Source: Hyphomonas sp. (lineage in GTDB: Bacteria; Pseudomonadota; Alphaproteobacteria; Caulobacterales; Hyphomonadaceae). Taken from it: a stretch of DNA of 7,695 bases. The translations under genes were made by a program, and so were the position numbers. The notes below the pieces were generated by a model. The model had not been told where the DNA came from and did no database searches. It was given only the letters and a program-made list of their open reading frames with translations. Positions 1 to 6,704 of the stretch are shown here, piece by piece. Position 1 is the first letter of the stretch. Each line of letters begins with the position of its first letter. Location of the stretch: assembly GCA_029287305.1 (NCBI GenBank), contig JARFRJ010000301.1:1-7695 (forward strand), written 5' to 3'.

Positions 1-32
1 CCATATAAGCAAGGATTATTTAGCCTCGCCTC

Positions 33-194
33 TTAGAGCGTTTCCGAGTCAAAATGGGTCAGTTTGAGCAACGCGACGGGCAGTTCGGCGAGCATTTGGG
101 CGAGCAGCGCAACGACCCATACCGCGCCGCGATATACATCATGCAAAGGGGTAAAGAGACCGTATAGCCTAGTCCTGCTCTGGCTGGAGTTCAT
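33..194 (-). CDS. Small hydrophobic protein, unrecognised (53 aa), overlapping the upstream lipoprotein gene
   Basis: I do not recognise this protein. The reading frame from ATG at 194 to TAA at 33-35 encodes 53 residues. Residues about 21-43 form one hydrophobic helix (YRGAVWVVALLAQML then AELPVALLKL), which suggests a membrane-associated or amphipathic peptide. It has no signal-peptidase site. The start overlaps the last 26 bases of the lipoprotein gene ending at 169, as in translationally coupled operons, and a GAGG lies 3 bases before the ATG, which is shorter than ideal spacing. After the overlap most codons end in G or C (GCG, CTG, CTC, GTC), like the real genes here, while the overlapped start uses rarer codons such as AGG and CTA. 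The frame stays open upstream to 284, but that part lies inside the lipoprotein gene and is probably not translated. It would be the third gene of the minus-strand operon. It could still be a chance ORF. Confidence 0.4.
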   Translation of the reverse strand: MNSSQSRTRLYGLFTPLHDVYRGAVWVVALLAQMLAELPVALLKLTHFDSETL

Positions 195-780
195 CGGCCT
201 CAAGTATCGTATAGGTTTGTGCCGATGGCGAACCTGTTTTAGTTGCAGTGTCAGGGCGGATCGCTTTTGGGGGGATATCGCCAACCTCTACGCGGATAGA
301 GAAGGCACGCATTTGATCAGAACGCCCTGACTGGCGATGCCGGGCCATAATATTGATATAATGCACCCCATCCGTGCGCGGGGTAAAGCCTATCTCCCAA
401 ACCTCATCGTCACCCGCCTGTACCTCACTGTCAAATGAGGTGGTCAGGTCTGACAGTTCCAGTCCAGGGTCAGCAGTAGCTTGCAGCGCGATACGTCCCG
501 CCTCATAGGGATGGGCGATGTTCAACTCGACAAAATTGGCCTGCCCCATTTGCGGCTTGAAACGAAATTCATGGCTGAAATGAAATGCCGCGCCTGGTTT
601 AACTGTTTTGATATAGCTTCGTGTGGACGGGGATATATCAGAACTGTCCGCACTCTCTTGGGAGAGCCGTGCGTCCGAACCAGGATGCCCTGTTTCAGAG
701 CAGGCTCCGATCAGGAGACCGCCACACGCAATAAGCCCATAAAAGAGAAGCCCATAAGAGACATTTTTAAAACTGGTCAT
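169..780 (-). CDS. Small predicted outer-membrane lipoprotein with a beta-rich domain (203 aa)
   Basis: The function is not recognised. Residues 1-27 are a lipoprotein signal peptide: Lys5, a hydrophobic stretch from about 9 to 26, and a lipobox LIGAC with Cys27 as the lipidated residue. Ser28 at the +2 position predicts sorting to the outer membrane by the general Lol rule. A Ser/Asp-rich linker (about 28-55) follows. Residues 60-168 alternate hydrophobic and polar residues in a pattern of beta strands (for example VWEIGFTPRTDGVHYINIM at 127-145), compatible with an immunoglobulin-like sandwich. The tail (170-203) is polar and low-complexity. There are no Cys residues in the mature domain beyond the lipidated one and no catalytic motif. 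AGGA sits 7 bases before the ATG at 780, supporting this start. The gene begins 18 bases after the stop of the metalloprotease lipoprotein, so the two are very likely co-transcribed. It may be a partner or accessory of that enzyme, but this is inference from context. Confidence 0.78.
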   Translation of the reverse strand: MTSFKNVSYGLLFYGLIACGGLLIGACSETGHPGSDARLSQESADSSDISPSTRSYIKTVKPGAAFHFSHEFRFKPQMGQANFVELNIAHPYEAGRIALQATADPGLELSDLTTSFDSEVQAGDDEVWEIGFTPRTDGVHYINIMARHRQSGRSDQMRAFSIRVEVGDIPPKAIRPDTATKTGSPSAQTYTILEADELQPEQD

Positions 781-798
781 AGTGAAATCCTGTTGGCC

Positions 799-2511
799 TT
801 ATTGCTCTATTGTGAAGTCAAAGCAGACATTTTGGTTTGGAAACATGCCTGCAAATATGTTGAATTCTGAAATATCGGCGTAATAATCACCCTCAGGCAA
901 GGTTAGAGAGAGGGTTTCAAAGTTTGGGTCCATTGTATTGGGGACATTATAAAATCCACCGCCCTTGGCGTAGATACGAATAAAAGGATCGCTGGTTTCC
1001 GCACCAGAGCGGCGCAACGCCGAGAAGGTAAAAGTTGTGACATCATCTGCGCTAAATGGAACAATTGCGCGATTACCAAGTTTATTACCTGTCCCTGCCG
1101 TATTGACCGAACAGACCTCTATCGAAGCCCCGCCAATCGTGATTGGATTTATAAAGGGTAATGCCGTGGGAATACCTCCATCATTGGTTTCACCTTCCCC
1201 ATCCCCGCCACGCCCGAAAATGCCCCGCATATCCAGCAAAGTCTCCAGCTCGTCCCCGTTAACCCCAGCCTCAAGAGCCAGTAAATCTGAAAACAGATAG
1301 ATGCTGGCGGGCACTGTCTCAGATTTATAGGCGGCGCTGGTCATGACATCATAGAGGGGCCCCAACCCTAGGGACAGCGTATCTGCCCCATCATCTACGG
1401 CGTCTGCCAGATCATAAATAATCGAGCCAATTGACCCTTGATTATACCAGCCAGAGGGCGAATAGTTGTTCTCTTCAAGGTCCAGACTGAACCCGGCGGA
1501 CTGAGCGGAACCGAATGTGTCTATATAAACCGGCGCGTCCAGAATAATCGCCGCGAAGGCATTGCCAAAGCCTTCACTGAAAGCCAAGCGAGGGTCAAGA
1601 CGATCATTCAGGCTGTGGCTGCCGCCAATAGTATCACTGCGCGAAAGCGTATTTTCAAAATAATGACCAAATTCGTGAATCAGCACATGTTCATCATATT
1701 CATCCGTATCGCTGTTAGCAGCGCCTAAAATGGCAATATAAGGCGCGCCATTACTATCGCGGGAAAAGAAAGATGTGATGATATCCCCATCGGCAAAATC
1801 ACCACTGCTCGGTCGATTATTGACACTCCAATAGACGAGGAGTTTTGGAAAAACGACCGCTTGATCGACCACGCCAATATCGGTCACGGTGTCATACAGT
1901 GTATCCAGAATAGCAAAAGGCCCTGCGGCACGCTGATCCGCATAAGACGTTCCGTCCCAGCCAGACGCGGCATTCAGATTTCGCGTCGCATCGGCCACGC
2001 CAGAGTTTGTGACACTGCCAACCAGGAGATAAGCCACATCGCCATTGGTGTTATCCAGTACCTCAATGTCATAGCTGAGACCTGCAAAGGGTTGAATTTG
2101 GCTGCGCACCTGAACGCGCACATCTGTATTGGCCGGGGCTTCAAGACTATATTCCCCTTCCTCATCGGCGATATCTTCATCCAATATATCGCCATCTGAA
2201 TCTGCCAGTTGAACAATTACAGACCGTGCCGGGCTTTGGACAGTATCGTCATAGTCCAAACTCCGGCTAACCTGATTGATCGGGATGCGATCATAACTGA
2301 TCACCCCGGAAATTGTCACGCTTTCTGGGGGAGGTGGCGGTGGAGGTGGTGGCGGCGGCGGAGGTGGCGGTGGAGGTGGTGGCGGAGGCGGTGGCGATTC
2401 CGATGCGGGTGTAAGTTCAGGCGGAGGTGAACTTCCCCCGCCGCATGCAGACAGGTGAACGATTAACAAAGCCGCTAGAGCAATTTTCGAAACAGCCATT
2501 TTGGTCTTCAT
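799..2511 (-). CDS. Surface or periplasmic lipoprotein zinc metalloprotease (HEFGH) with a polyproline linker (570 aa)
   Basis: This is a predicted lipid-anchored gluzincin-type metalloprotease; the substrate is unknown. The signal peptide ends in lipobox LSAC with Cys23, and Gly24 suggests outer-membrane sorting. Pro/Ser linker residues 27-62 end in 23 consecutive prolines (40-62). Residues 65-135 resemble a small beta-sandwich of the carboxypeptidase-regulatory type (VTISGVI, then DEEGEYSLEAP). The catalytic motif is HEFGH at 279-283, with Glu280 as general base and His279/His283 as zinc ligands. Glu313 in SEGFGNAF is the likely third ligand. The C-terminal region (about 455-570) looks like a beta-sandwich with two Cys that could form a disulfide in the periplasm. 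I chose the start at 2511 because AAGGA lies 8 bases upstream of it; the in-frame ATG at 2520 has AGG directly abutting it. It is the first gene of the minus-strand operon and is divergent from uvrB. The protease assignment rests on motifs only. Confidence 0.86.
   Translation of the reverse strand: MKTKMAVSKIALAALLIVHLSACGGGSSPPPELTPASESPPPPPPPPPPPPPPPPPPPPPPPESVTISGVISYDRIPINQVSRSLDYDDTVQSPARSVIVQLADSDGDILDEDIADEEGEYSLEAPANTDVRVQVRSQIQPFAGLSYDIEVLDNTNGDVAYLLVGSVTNSGVADATRNLNAASGWDGTSYADQRAAGPFAILDTLYDTVTDIGVVDQAVVFPKLLVYWSVNNRPSSGDFADGDIITSFFSRDSNGAPYIAILGAANSDTDEYDEHVLIHEFGHYFENTLSRSDTIGGSHSLNDRLDPRLAFSEGFGNAFAAIILDAPVYIDTFGSAQSAGFSLDLEENNYSPSGWYNQGSIGSIIYDLADAVDDGADTLSLGLGPLYDVMTSAAYKSETVPASIYLFSDLLALEAGVNGDELETLLDMRGIFGRGGDGEGETNDGGIPTALPFINPITIGGASIEVCSVNTAGTGNKLGNRAIVPFSADDVTTFTFSALRRSGAETSDPFIRIYAKGGGFYNVPNTMDPNFETLSLTLPEGDYYADISEFNIFAGMFPNQNVCFDFTIEQ
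2330..2389. repeat. 30-bp tandem duplication inside the polyproline-coding tract
   Basis: Positions 2330-2359 and 2360-2389 are two adjacent 30-base copies differing at one base (C at 2356, A at 2386). On the coding (minus) strand each copy encodes 10 prolines. The duplication lies inside a longer 69-base GGN-rich tract (2326-2394) that encodes all 23 prolines. Because the unit is a multiple of three, gain or loss of a copy would change linker length by 10 residues without a frameshift. Confidence 0.9.
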
Positions 2512-2632
2512 CCGGAACATCCTTGTTTGTGCGCCTCACTATATATTATGAACTTAAATATCTATCTATTAATCTTTACTTAATGATGGGCATTTATACG
2601 CAATAATAAGTCTTGGATTGATTAATTTCAAA

Positions 2633-2657
2633 ACGCCGCAAGGGCGTGACCATGGTC
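2633..2657. repeat. GC hairpin abutting a 10-bp palindrome
   Basis: ACGCC (2633-2637) and GGCGT (2643-2647) form a 5-bp stem with a 5-base loop. They are followed directly by the perfect palindrome GACCATGGTC (2648-2657). The right half of that palindrome can also pair imperfectly with AGACATGG near 2684-2691 (one bulge). These are the only GC-rich structures in an otherwise AT-rich intergenic region. Possible readings are a regulator-binding site, a small structured RNA or part of a long leader. No T-run follows, so it does not look like an intrinsic terminator. Confidence 0.45.
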
Positions 2658-2814
2658 TTTATAACTTGCTTGTGAGACATGGCGTATAGAGATCAAAATA
2701 TGATATGTAAATAAAAATTCTACCTAAAGTAAAAATAAAGTTATGTGTAGTTTTTAATGCCAACACAGACAAGATACACGTACATATCCCGCAAATATTG
2801 GAACAATATATTTT

Positions 2815-2846
2815 TTGACCCGATATGGCGCATCTATGTCTAGACT
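2815..2846 (+). promoter_or_regulatory. Candidate uvrB promoter
   Basis: TTGACC at 2815-2820 matches five of six bases of the sigma-70 -35 consensus. The downstream region has only weak -10 matches: TATGTC at 2835-2840 with a short 14-base gap, TCTAGA at 2839-2844 with 18, or TAGACT at 2841-2846 with 20. Loose -10 boxes are common in alphaproteobacteria, and the position 30-60 bases before the uvrB start is right. The -35 match is good and the -10 is poor. Confidence 0.35.
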
Positions 2847-2877
2847 CATATCAATATCTCCCTAAATATCAGATATG
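2822..2877 (+). repeat. Evenly spaced GATATG / CATATC / GATATG elements in the uvrB leader, the last covering the start codon
   Basis: GATATG at 2822-2827, its reverse complement CATATC at 2847-2852, and GATATG again at 2872-2877 are each separated by exactly 19 bases. The last copy contains the uvrB ATG (2875-2877). The outer copies extend to an 8-base direct repeat GATATGGC 50 bases apart. The middle element could pair with either outer one. With 6-bp AT-rich stems this may be chance. Confidence 0.4.
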
Positions 2878-5049
2878 GCTAAACATGTAATGGAAGCGCC
2901 CAGCCCGTTTAATATGAGTGGGAGCGCGAAAGATGCCGCCGGGGCTTTGGCGTCTGATAATTGGACCCCACATCGCCCGGACCGTAACTGGGTCAGCTTT
3001 GATAAGGGCAAAGCCTTTCAAGTCGTGTCAGACTATGATCCTTCCGGTGATCAGGTCACCGCCATTCCGGAATTGGTTGACGGGGTTAAATCCGGTGAAC
3101 GGGATCAGGTTTTGCTTGGCGCAACGGGCACGGGCAAAACATTTACCATGGCGAAAATCATTGAAGCCGCGCAGCGCCCAGCTCTCATCCTAGCGCATAA
3201 TAAAACGCTTGCTGCGCAGCTTTATGGCGAGTTTAAATCTTTCTTTCCAAACAATTCAGTGGAATATTTCGTTTCCTATTATGATTATTATCAGCCGGAG
3301 GCCTATGTCCCCCGCGCGGACCTTTATATTGAGAAAGAAAGCTCCATTAATGAAGCGATTGACCGGATGCGTCATTCGGCAACACGCGCAATATTGGAAC
3401 GCCAGGATGTGATCATCATCGCCTCGGTCTCCTGCATTTATGGGATAGGCTCGGTGGAAACCTATAGCGAAATGACGCTAAAACTGGCAGCGGGCGATCA
3501 GATGGACCTGCGCGAGCTGGCCGCAAAACTGATCGCGCTGCAATATACGCGCAATGACCTGGCCTTTGGCCGGGGAACTTTCCGTATAAAAGGTGATATT
3601 ATCGACATATTCCCGACCCATTATGAGGACCGCGCCTGGCGGCTATCCTTTTTTGGCGATGAAATCGAAGACATTATTGAATTTGACCCTCTGACAGGGC
3701 GAAAATCCCAGACCCTGCCTGCGATCAAAATCTATGCCAATAGTCATTATGTGACGCCGCGCCCCACTTTGAACCAGGCCGTTCATTCCATCAAAAAGGA
3801 ATTAAAGGAAACCATCGCGCATTTTCAATCGCAGGGCAAACTTCTGGAAGCCCAGCGCATTGAACAAAGATGCCAATTTGATATTGAAATGATGCTGGCC
3901 ACAGGCTCCTGTAACGGGATTGAGAATTATTCGCGCTATCTGACCGGGCGTAAACCGGGTGATCCGCCGCCCACCCTGTTTGAGTATTTACCTGAAAATG
4001 CCCTCCTTTTCGTCGATGAGAGCCATCAAACGGTCCCTCAGCTTGGGGCCATGCATAAAGGCGATTTCAGCCGTAAACATACCTTGTCTGAATATGGCTT
4101 TCGTTTGCCCAGCTGTAAGGATAATCGGCCCTTGAAATTCGAGGAATGGCGGGCCATGCGACCGCAAACCATTCATGTCTCTGCAACACCTGGACGATGG
4201 GAAATAGAACAGACAGGCGGCGTCTTCACCGAACAGGTCATACGTCCAACCGGGCTTGTTGATCCGCCGGTCGAAATTCGCCCGGTTTCCCTTGAGGGTG
4301 CCAATCAGGTGGATGATGTGATCGCTGAGGTGAAAGAGGTGGCCGCCAAGGGCCTGCGCTCGCTCATCACCACGCTGACCAAGAAAATGTCCGAGGATTT
4401 AACCGAATATATGAATGAGCAAGGCGTCCGCGTGCGTTATATGCATTCAGACATCGACACAGTCGAGCGTATTGAGATTATCCGCGATCTGCGTTTAGGC
4501 AAATTTGATGTGTTGATCGGGATTAACCTGCTTCGCGAGGGGCTTGATATTCCCGAATGCGGCTTTGTGGGCATATTGGACGCTGATAAGGAGGGCTTCC
4601 TGCGTTCAGAAACCAGCCTTATACAAACCATCGGACGCGCCGCGCGTAATCACCAAGCCCGCGTTATCCTCTATGCTGACAGAATGACCGGAAGCATGGA
4701 AAGAGCGATTGAAGAGACCGACCGACGGCGACAGAAACAATTGGTGCATAATGAGGTTCATGGCATTACACCGACGACAATTAAGCGTGAGGTTGCCGAT
4801 ATTCTCTCTGATCTTGGAGAACGGCCCGGAAGCGCGAAAAAATCAGGCCGAGGTCGGGATAGACGCCGCGCGGTGGCCGAGCCGGCACATGAATTCCAGC
4901 ATGAAAAGGCGGGCGGCCATAATATGAAAGCTGTGATTGCCGGTCTGGAAAGAGACATGCGCGAAGCGGCCGCCAATCTCGAATTTGAGGAAGCGGCACG
5001 GCTGCGCGATGAGCTGAAGCGGTTAAGGGAGGAAGAGCTTGGGCTGTAA
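2875..5049 (+). CDS. uvrB: UvrABC excinuclease subunit B
   Basis: UvrB is the damage-verifying DNA helicase/ATPase of nucleotide excision repair. It receives damage from UvrA, inserts its beta-hairpin between the strands and recruits the UvrC nuclease. Visible landmarks: Walker A GATGTGKT at 82-89; the beta-hairpin region [16 protein letters not shown] at 131-146; the Walker B/DEAD-box equivalent DESH at 381-384; HVSATPG in the motif III region; the C-terminal helicase motif IGRAARN at 586-592; and a terminal UVR coiled-coil (about 684-724, [17 protein letters not shown]) that binds UvrC. At 724 residues it exceeds the 673 of E. coli UvrB, through a polar N-terminal extension of about 30 residues and a basic linker before the UVR motif. 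The start is the first in-frame ATG, but neither it nor the ATGs at 2890 and 2914 has a Shine-Dalgarno sequence, so the exact start is uncertain. All core motifs are intact. It converges with nfeD. Confidence 0.98.
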   Translation: MAKHVMEAPSPFNMSGSAKDAAGALASDNWTPHRPDRNWVSFDKGKAFQVVSDYDPSGDQVTAIPELVDGVKSGERDQVLLGATGTGKTFTMAKIIEAAQRPALILAHNKTLAAQLYGEFKSFFPNNSVEYFVSYYDYYQPEAYVPRADLYIEKESSINEAIDRMRHSATRAILERQDVIIIASVSCIYGIGSVETYSEMTLKLAAGDQMDLRELAAKLIALQYTRNDLAFGRGTFRIKGDIIDIFPTHYEDRAWRLSFFGDEIEDIIEFDPLTGRKSQTLPAIKIYANSHYVTPRPTLNQAVHSIKKELKETIAHFQSQGKLLEAQRIEQRCQFDIEMMLATGSCNGIENYSRYLTGRKPGDPPPTLFEYLPENALLFVDESHQTVPQLGAMHKGDFSRKHTLSEYGFRLPSCKDNRPLKFEEWRAMRPQTIHVSATPGRWEIEQTGGVFTEQVIRPTGLVDPPVEIRPVSLEGANQVDDVIAEVKEVAAKGLRSLITTLTKKMSEDLTEYMNEQGVRVRYMHSDIDTVERIEIIRDLRLGKFDVLIGINLLREGLDIPECGFVGILDADKEGFLRSETSLIQTIGRAARNHQARVILYADRMTGSMERAIEETDRRRQKQLVHNEVHGITPTTIKREVADILSDLGERPGSAKKSGRGRDRRRAVAEPAHEFQHEKAGGHNMKAVIAGLERDMREAAANLEFEEAARLRDELKRLREEELGL

Positions 5050-5077
5050 AGCGCTTCTTTCCTTGCGCTGTGTTTTT
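5050..5077 (+). terminator. Weak candidate terminator after uvrB
   Basis: AGCGC (5050-5054) and GCGCT (5065-5069) form a 5-bp GC-rich stem with a 10-base loop, starting one base after the uvrB stop codon. Three bases later comes TTTTT (5073-5077). The position between convergent genes is right, but the stem is short and the loop large, so it may be inefficient. On the other strand the same stem lies about 30 bases beyond the nfeD stop and is followed by TTTA, so it could serve both. Confidence 0.35.
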
Positions 5078-5098
5078 AATCAATAGCGCCCAGCTAAT

Positions 5099-5599
5099 TT
5101 ATCCTGCGGCTTCAGCCTTGACACTTTCCGGCGCAACGACCCGAACCGCGGTTGTCTCTATACTGTCCACAATCACAATACGTCCTTTATGAAAGTTTTC
5201 ATCTTCACTTGCATAGGCGAGCCATTCCGTATCGCCAATTTTAACTCGGCCAGACCCCGCTTTAAAGCTTTGTGTAACCAGAGCCTGACGTCCAATCATT
5301 GTCTGCATACGCTGATTGAGCAAAGGGCGATCCGTCTTTTGTTCACGCCAGGATGAAAGCATCGTACGACTTACCAATATAAAACCGATAGCCATGACGG
5401 AGAACACTAAAAACTGTATTTCAGCCCCCATAATGGAGGCTGGAAGAAGCCCTGTAATCAGCGCTGTGGCAAAAGCGGCTGCACTGATCCAAAGCAAATC
5501 ATATGTACCAATGAGTAATTCTATCCCCAGAAGCATGAGGCCGAGCGCCACCCAGTGCCAGAACTCGATCGGAAAAAGAATTTCTGTGAAGCCTTCCAT
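5099..5599 (-). CDS. Short NfeD-family membrane protein, partner of the SPFH protein (166 aa)
   Basis: NfeD-family proteins are inner-membrane proteins that act with SPFH/stomatin-type proteins in membrane organisation. This is the short class, lacking the ClpP-like serine protease domain of long NfeD. Three hydrophobic segments are visible at about 14-31, 34-55 and 61-80. They are followed by a soluble domain at about 97-157 with the NfeD OB-fold pattern: MIGRQALV, then SGRVKIGDTEWLAYA, then GRIVIVDSIETTAVRVV. The start at 5599 is well supported by an AAAGGAGGG ribosome-binding site with 6 bases between GGAGG and ATG. The gene follows qmcA on the same strand after 61 bases, so the two are likely one transcription unit, possibly with reduced read-through at the hairpin between them. 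The length is normal for the family, and nothing is missing. It corresponds in context to E. coli YbbJ, which sits beside QmcA (YbbK). Confidence 0.93.
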   Translation of the reverse strand: MEGFTEILFPIEFWHWVALGLMLLGIELLIGTYDLLWISAAAFATALITGLLPASIMGAEIQFLVFSVMAIGFILVSRTMLSSWREQKTDRPLLNQRMQTMIGRQALVTQSFKAGSGRVKIGDTEWLAYASEDENFHKGRIVIVDSIETTAVRVVAPESVKAEAAG

Positions 5600-5634
5600 T
5601 TTTACCCTCCTTTGCGGAACTTATATTGATATAT

Positions 5635-5654
5635 AAGGGGCATATTTGCCCCTT
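5635..5654 (-). terminator. Perfect 8-bp hairpin between qmcA and nfeD (attenuator or processing site)
   Basis: AAGGGGCA (5635-5642) and TGCCCCTT (5647-5654) pair perfectly around a 4-base loop, six bases beyond the qmcA stop codon. On the transcribed (minus) strand the stem is followed by ATATATC rather than a T-run, so it is not a classic intrinsic terminator. It could be a partial terminator that lowers nfeD expression relative to qmcA, or a 3'-end stabiliser or processing site. Confidence 0.5.
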
Positions 5655-5660
5655 TATGCC

Positions 5661-6620
5661 TTAACGAGTGGATGGAACCGAGGTCCCGCCCCCAGACGCA
5701 CGGATTTCATTTGCCGATCTTGCCGCATCTGTAAGGCCTTTTACGCCTTCAATTGTGCCGAGAAGCGAGGAAAATTCCGCAGGAATAATCACTGTCTTTT
5801 GCTGATTTGAAGACGCCAATTTCTCAAAGGCCGTGACATATTGCTGGCCAAGGAAGTAGTTGATTGCATTAATATCGCCCTTCGCAATCGCGTCTGAGAC
5901 CATTTGCGTGGCTTTGGCCTCTGCTTCCGCCTCTCTTTCGCGGGCTTCAGCATCCCGGAAGGCAGCTTCACGGCGGCCTTCAGCCTCCAGAATTTGTGAC
6001 GCTTTCAAACCCTCAGCTTTCAAGATAGCCGATTGCTTATCGCCTTCAGCGGTCAGAATTTCAGCCCGCTTCAGACGCTCCGCCTTCATCTGCCGCGCCA
6101 TCGCTTCGGTGATATCAGCAGGCGGGGAAAGGTCTGCAATCTCAATCCGCGTCACCTTTATCCCCCAAGGATTGGTCGCTGCATCAATCACGCCCAGCAA
6201 GCGCGCATTGATATCATCGCGATTGGATAATACTTCATCCAGATCCATGGAACCGACAACCGTCCGGATATTGGTCAGCGAAAGATTTTGAATGGCATGG
6301 GTGAGATTATTCACCTGATAGGCAGCGGCCACCGGGTCTATAATCTGAATAAAAACCACCGCATCGCTCGACACCATGGCATTATCCTTAGTGATCACTT
6401 CCTGACGCGGAATATCCAAAACGGTTTCCATCATATTCATTTTACGACCAACGGTCTGATAAAATGGGATGATAAAATTCATTCCGGGTTGCAGGGTTTT
6501 TGTATAACGCCCAAAGGTTTCAACTGTATAATTAAAGCCTTGCGGCACCACTCTCAGGGTTTGCACAATAACAATAATAGCCACAGCGGCCAGCACACCC
6601 AGTACGATAAGTTCGTCCAT
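5661..6620 (-). CDS. qmcA: SPFH/stomatin-family membrane protein QmcA (319 aa)
   Basis: QmcA (YbbK in E. coli) is an inner-membrane SPFH protein that oligomerises in membrane microdomains. The sequence shows one N-terminal transmembrane helix at about 4-22, an SPFH/band-7 domain at about 25-190 (VPQGFNYTVETFGRYTKTLQPGMNFIIPF, and NPWGIKVTRIEIADLSPPADI at 150-170), and a long Ala/Glu-rich coiled coil at about 172-245. A conserved hydrophobic segment NAINYFLGQQYVTAFEKLA (251-269) and a Gly/Ser-rich tail follow. I chose ATG at 6620 because AAAAGGAG lies just upstream with 5 bases between GGAG and ATG. The frame is open to 6683, but those 21 extra codons run through the ribosome-binding site and the likely promoter. 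The short NfeD gene follows on the same strand, the usual partner. An attractive promoter lies just upstream, so expression does not need to depend on tetR. Confidence 0.95.
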   Translation of the reverse strand: MDELIVLGVLAAVAIIVIVQTLRVVPQGFNYTVETFGRYTKTLQPGMNFIIPFYQTVGRKMNMMETVLDIPRQEVITKDNAMVSSDAVVFIQIIDPVAAAYQVNNLTHAIQNLSLTNIRTVVGSMDLDEVLSNRDDINARLLGVIDAATNPWGIKVTRIEIADLSPPADITEAMARQMKAERLKRAEILTAEGDKQSAILKAEGLKASQILEAEGRREAAFRDAEAREREAEAEAKATQMVSDAIAKGDINAINYFLGQQYVTAFEKLASSNQQKTVIIPAEFSSLLGTIEGVKGLTDAARSANEIRASGGGTSVPSTR

Positions 6621-6651
6621 ATCAACTCCTTTTCCATAATTAGTAGCGTTT

Positions 6652-6683
6652 ATTATAAATAAGTAATCTTTATTGCTTTTCAA
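6652..6683 (-). promoter_or_regulatory. Candidate promoter of the qmcA-nfeD operon
   Basis: On the minus strand TTGAAA (6683-6678) is followed after 18 bases by TTTATA (6659-6654), or after 20 bases by a perfect TATAAT (6657-6652). It lies 30-60 bases before the qmcA start, giving a leader of roughly 20-25 bases that includes the strong ribosome-binding site. The hexamers match well; the spacing is a little long for each choice. Confidence 0.45.
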
Positions 6684-6704
6684 TAATAGAGCTTCAAAAT
6701 TTCA

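Larger units (their letters stand above)
2512..2874. other. AT-rich divergent intergenic region between the lipoprotein operon and uvrB
   Basis: This 363-base stretch contains no credible ORF; the only ATG-initiated frames I traced were about 7-11 codons long. It must hold the promoters for both divergent transcripts. For the minus-strand operon the best -10-like hexamer I find is TATAGT (complement of 2538-2543), with no good -35, so I do not call it as a feature. For uvrB a TTGACC lies at 2815-2820. Around 2633-2657 sit a small GC hairpin and a palindrome. The rest (2560-2630 and 2680-2800) is AT-rich with nothing I can name. I saw no GAAC-N7-GAAC or GTTC-N7-GTTC LexA box of the alphaproteobacterial type. 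Confidence 0.7.

Noticed and set aside
481..870. 129-codon plus-strand ORF across the lipoprotein start
   Set aside because: It spans the antisense of two genes and the short gap between them, has no ribosome-binding site, and its product resembles no protein.
2209..2430. Plus-strand ORF rich in Arg and Trp opposite the proline tract
   Set aside because: It is the antisense reading of the GGN repeat; low-complexity RWRW sequence with no ribosome-binding site, fully inside the well-supported lipoprotein gene.
2512..2520. Metalloprotease start at ATG 2520
   Set aside because: AGG directly abuts this ATG, leaving no spacing, while AAGGA is correctly placed for the ATG at 2511. The signal peptide is intact either way.
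2801..2815. Possible LexA/SOS box upstream of uvrB (GAAC at 2801-2804)
   Set aside because: The alphaproteobacterial box needs a second GAAC after 7 bases; here there is TTTT. The other GAAC copies in the region also lack a partner, so no SOS control can be claimed.
5084..5096. TAGC/GCTA mini-hairpin near the nfeD stop
   Set aside because: Only a 4-bp stem with no T-run in either direction; too weak to call.
5860..6291. 143-codon plus-strand ORF inside qmcA
   Set aside because: Antisense to the Ala/Glu-rich coiled coil, which naturally leaves the opposite frame open and yields Ser/Ala-rich sequence; qmcA is clearly the coding strand.
6621..6683. Upstream 21-codon extension of qmcA
   Set aside because: The extension would translate the strong AAAAGGAG ribosome-binding site and the promoter -10; the transmembrane helix of the family starts right after the ATG at 6620.
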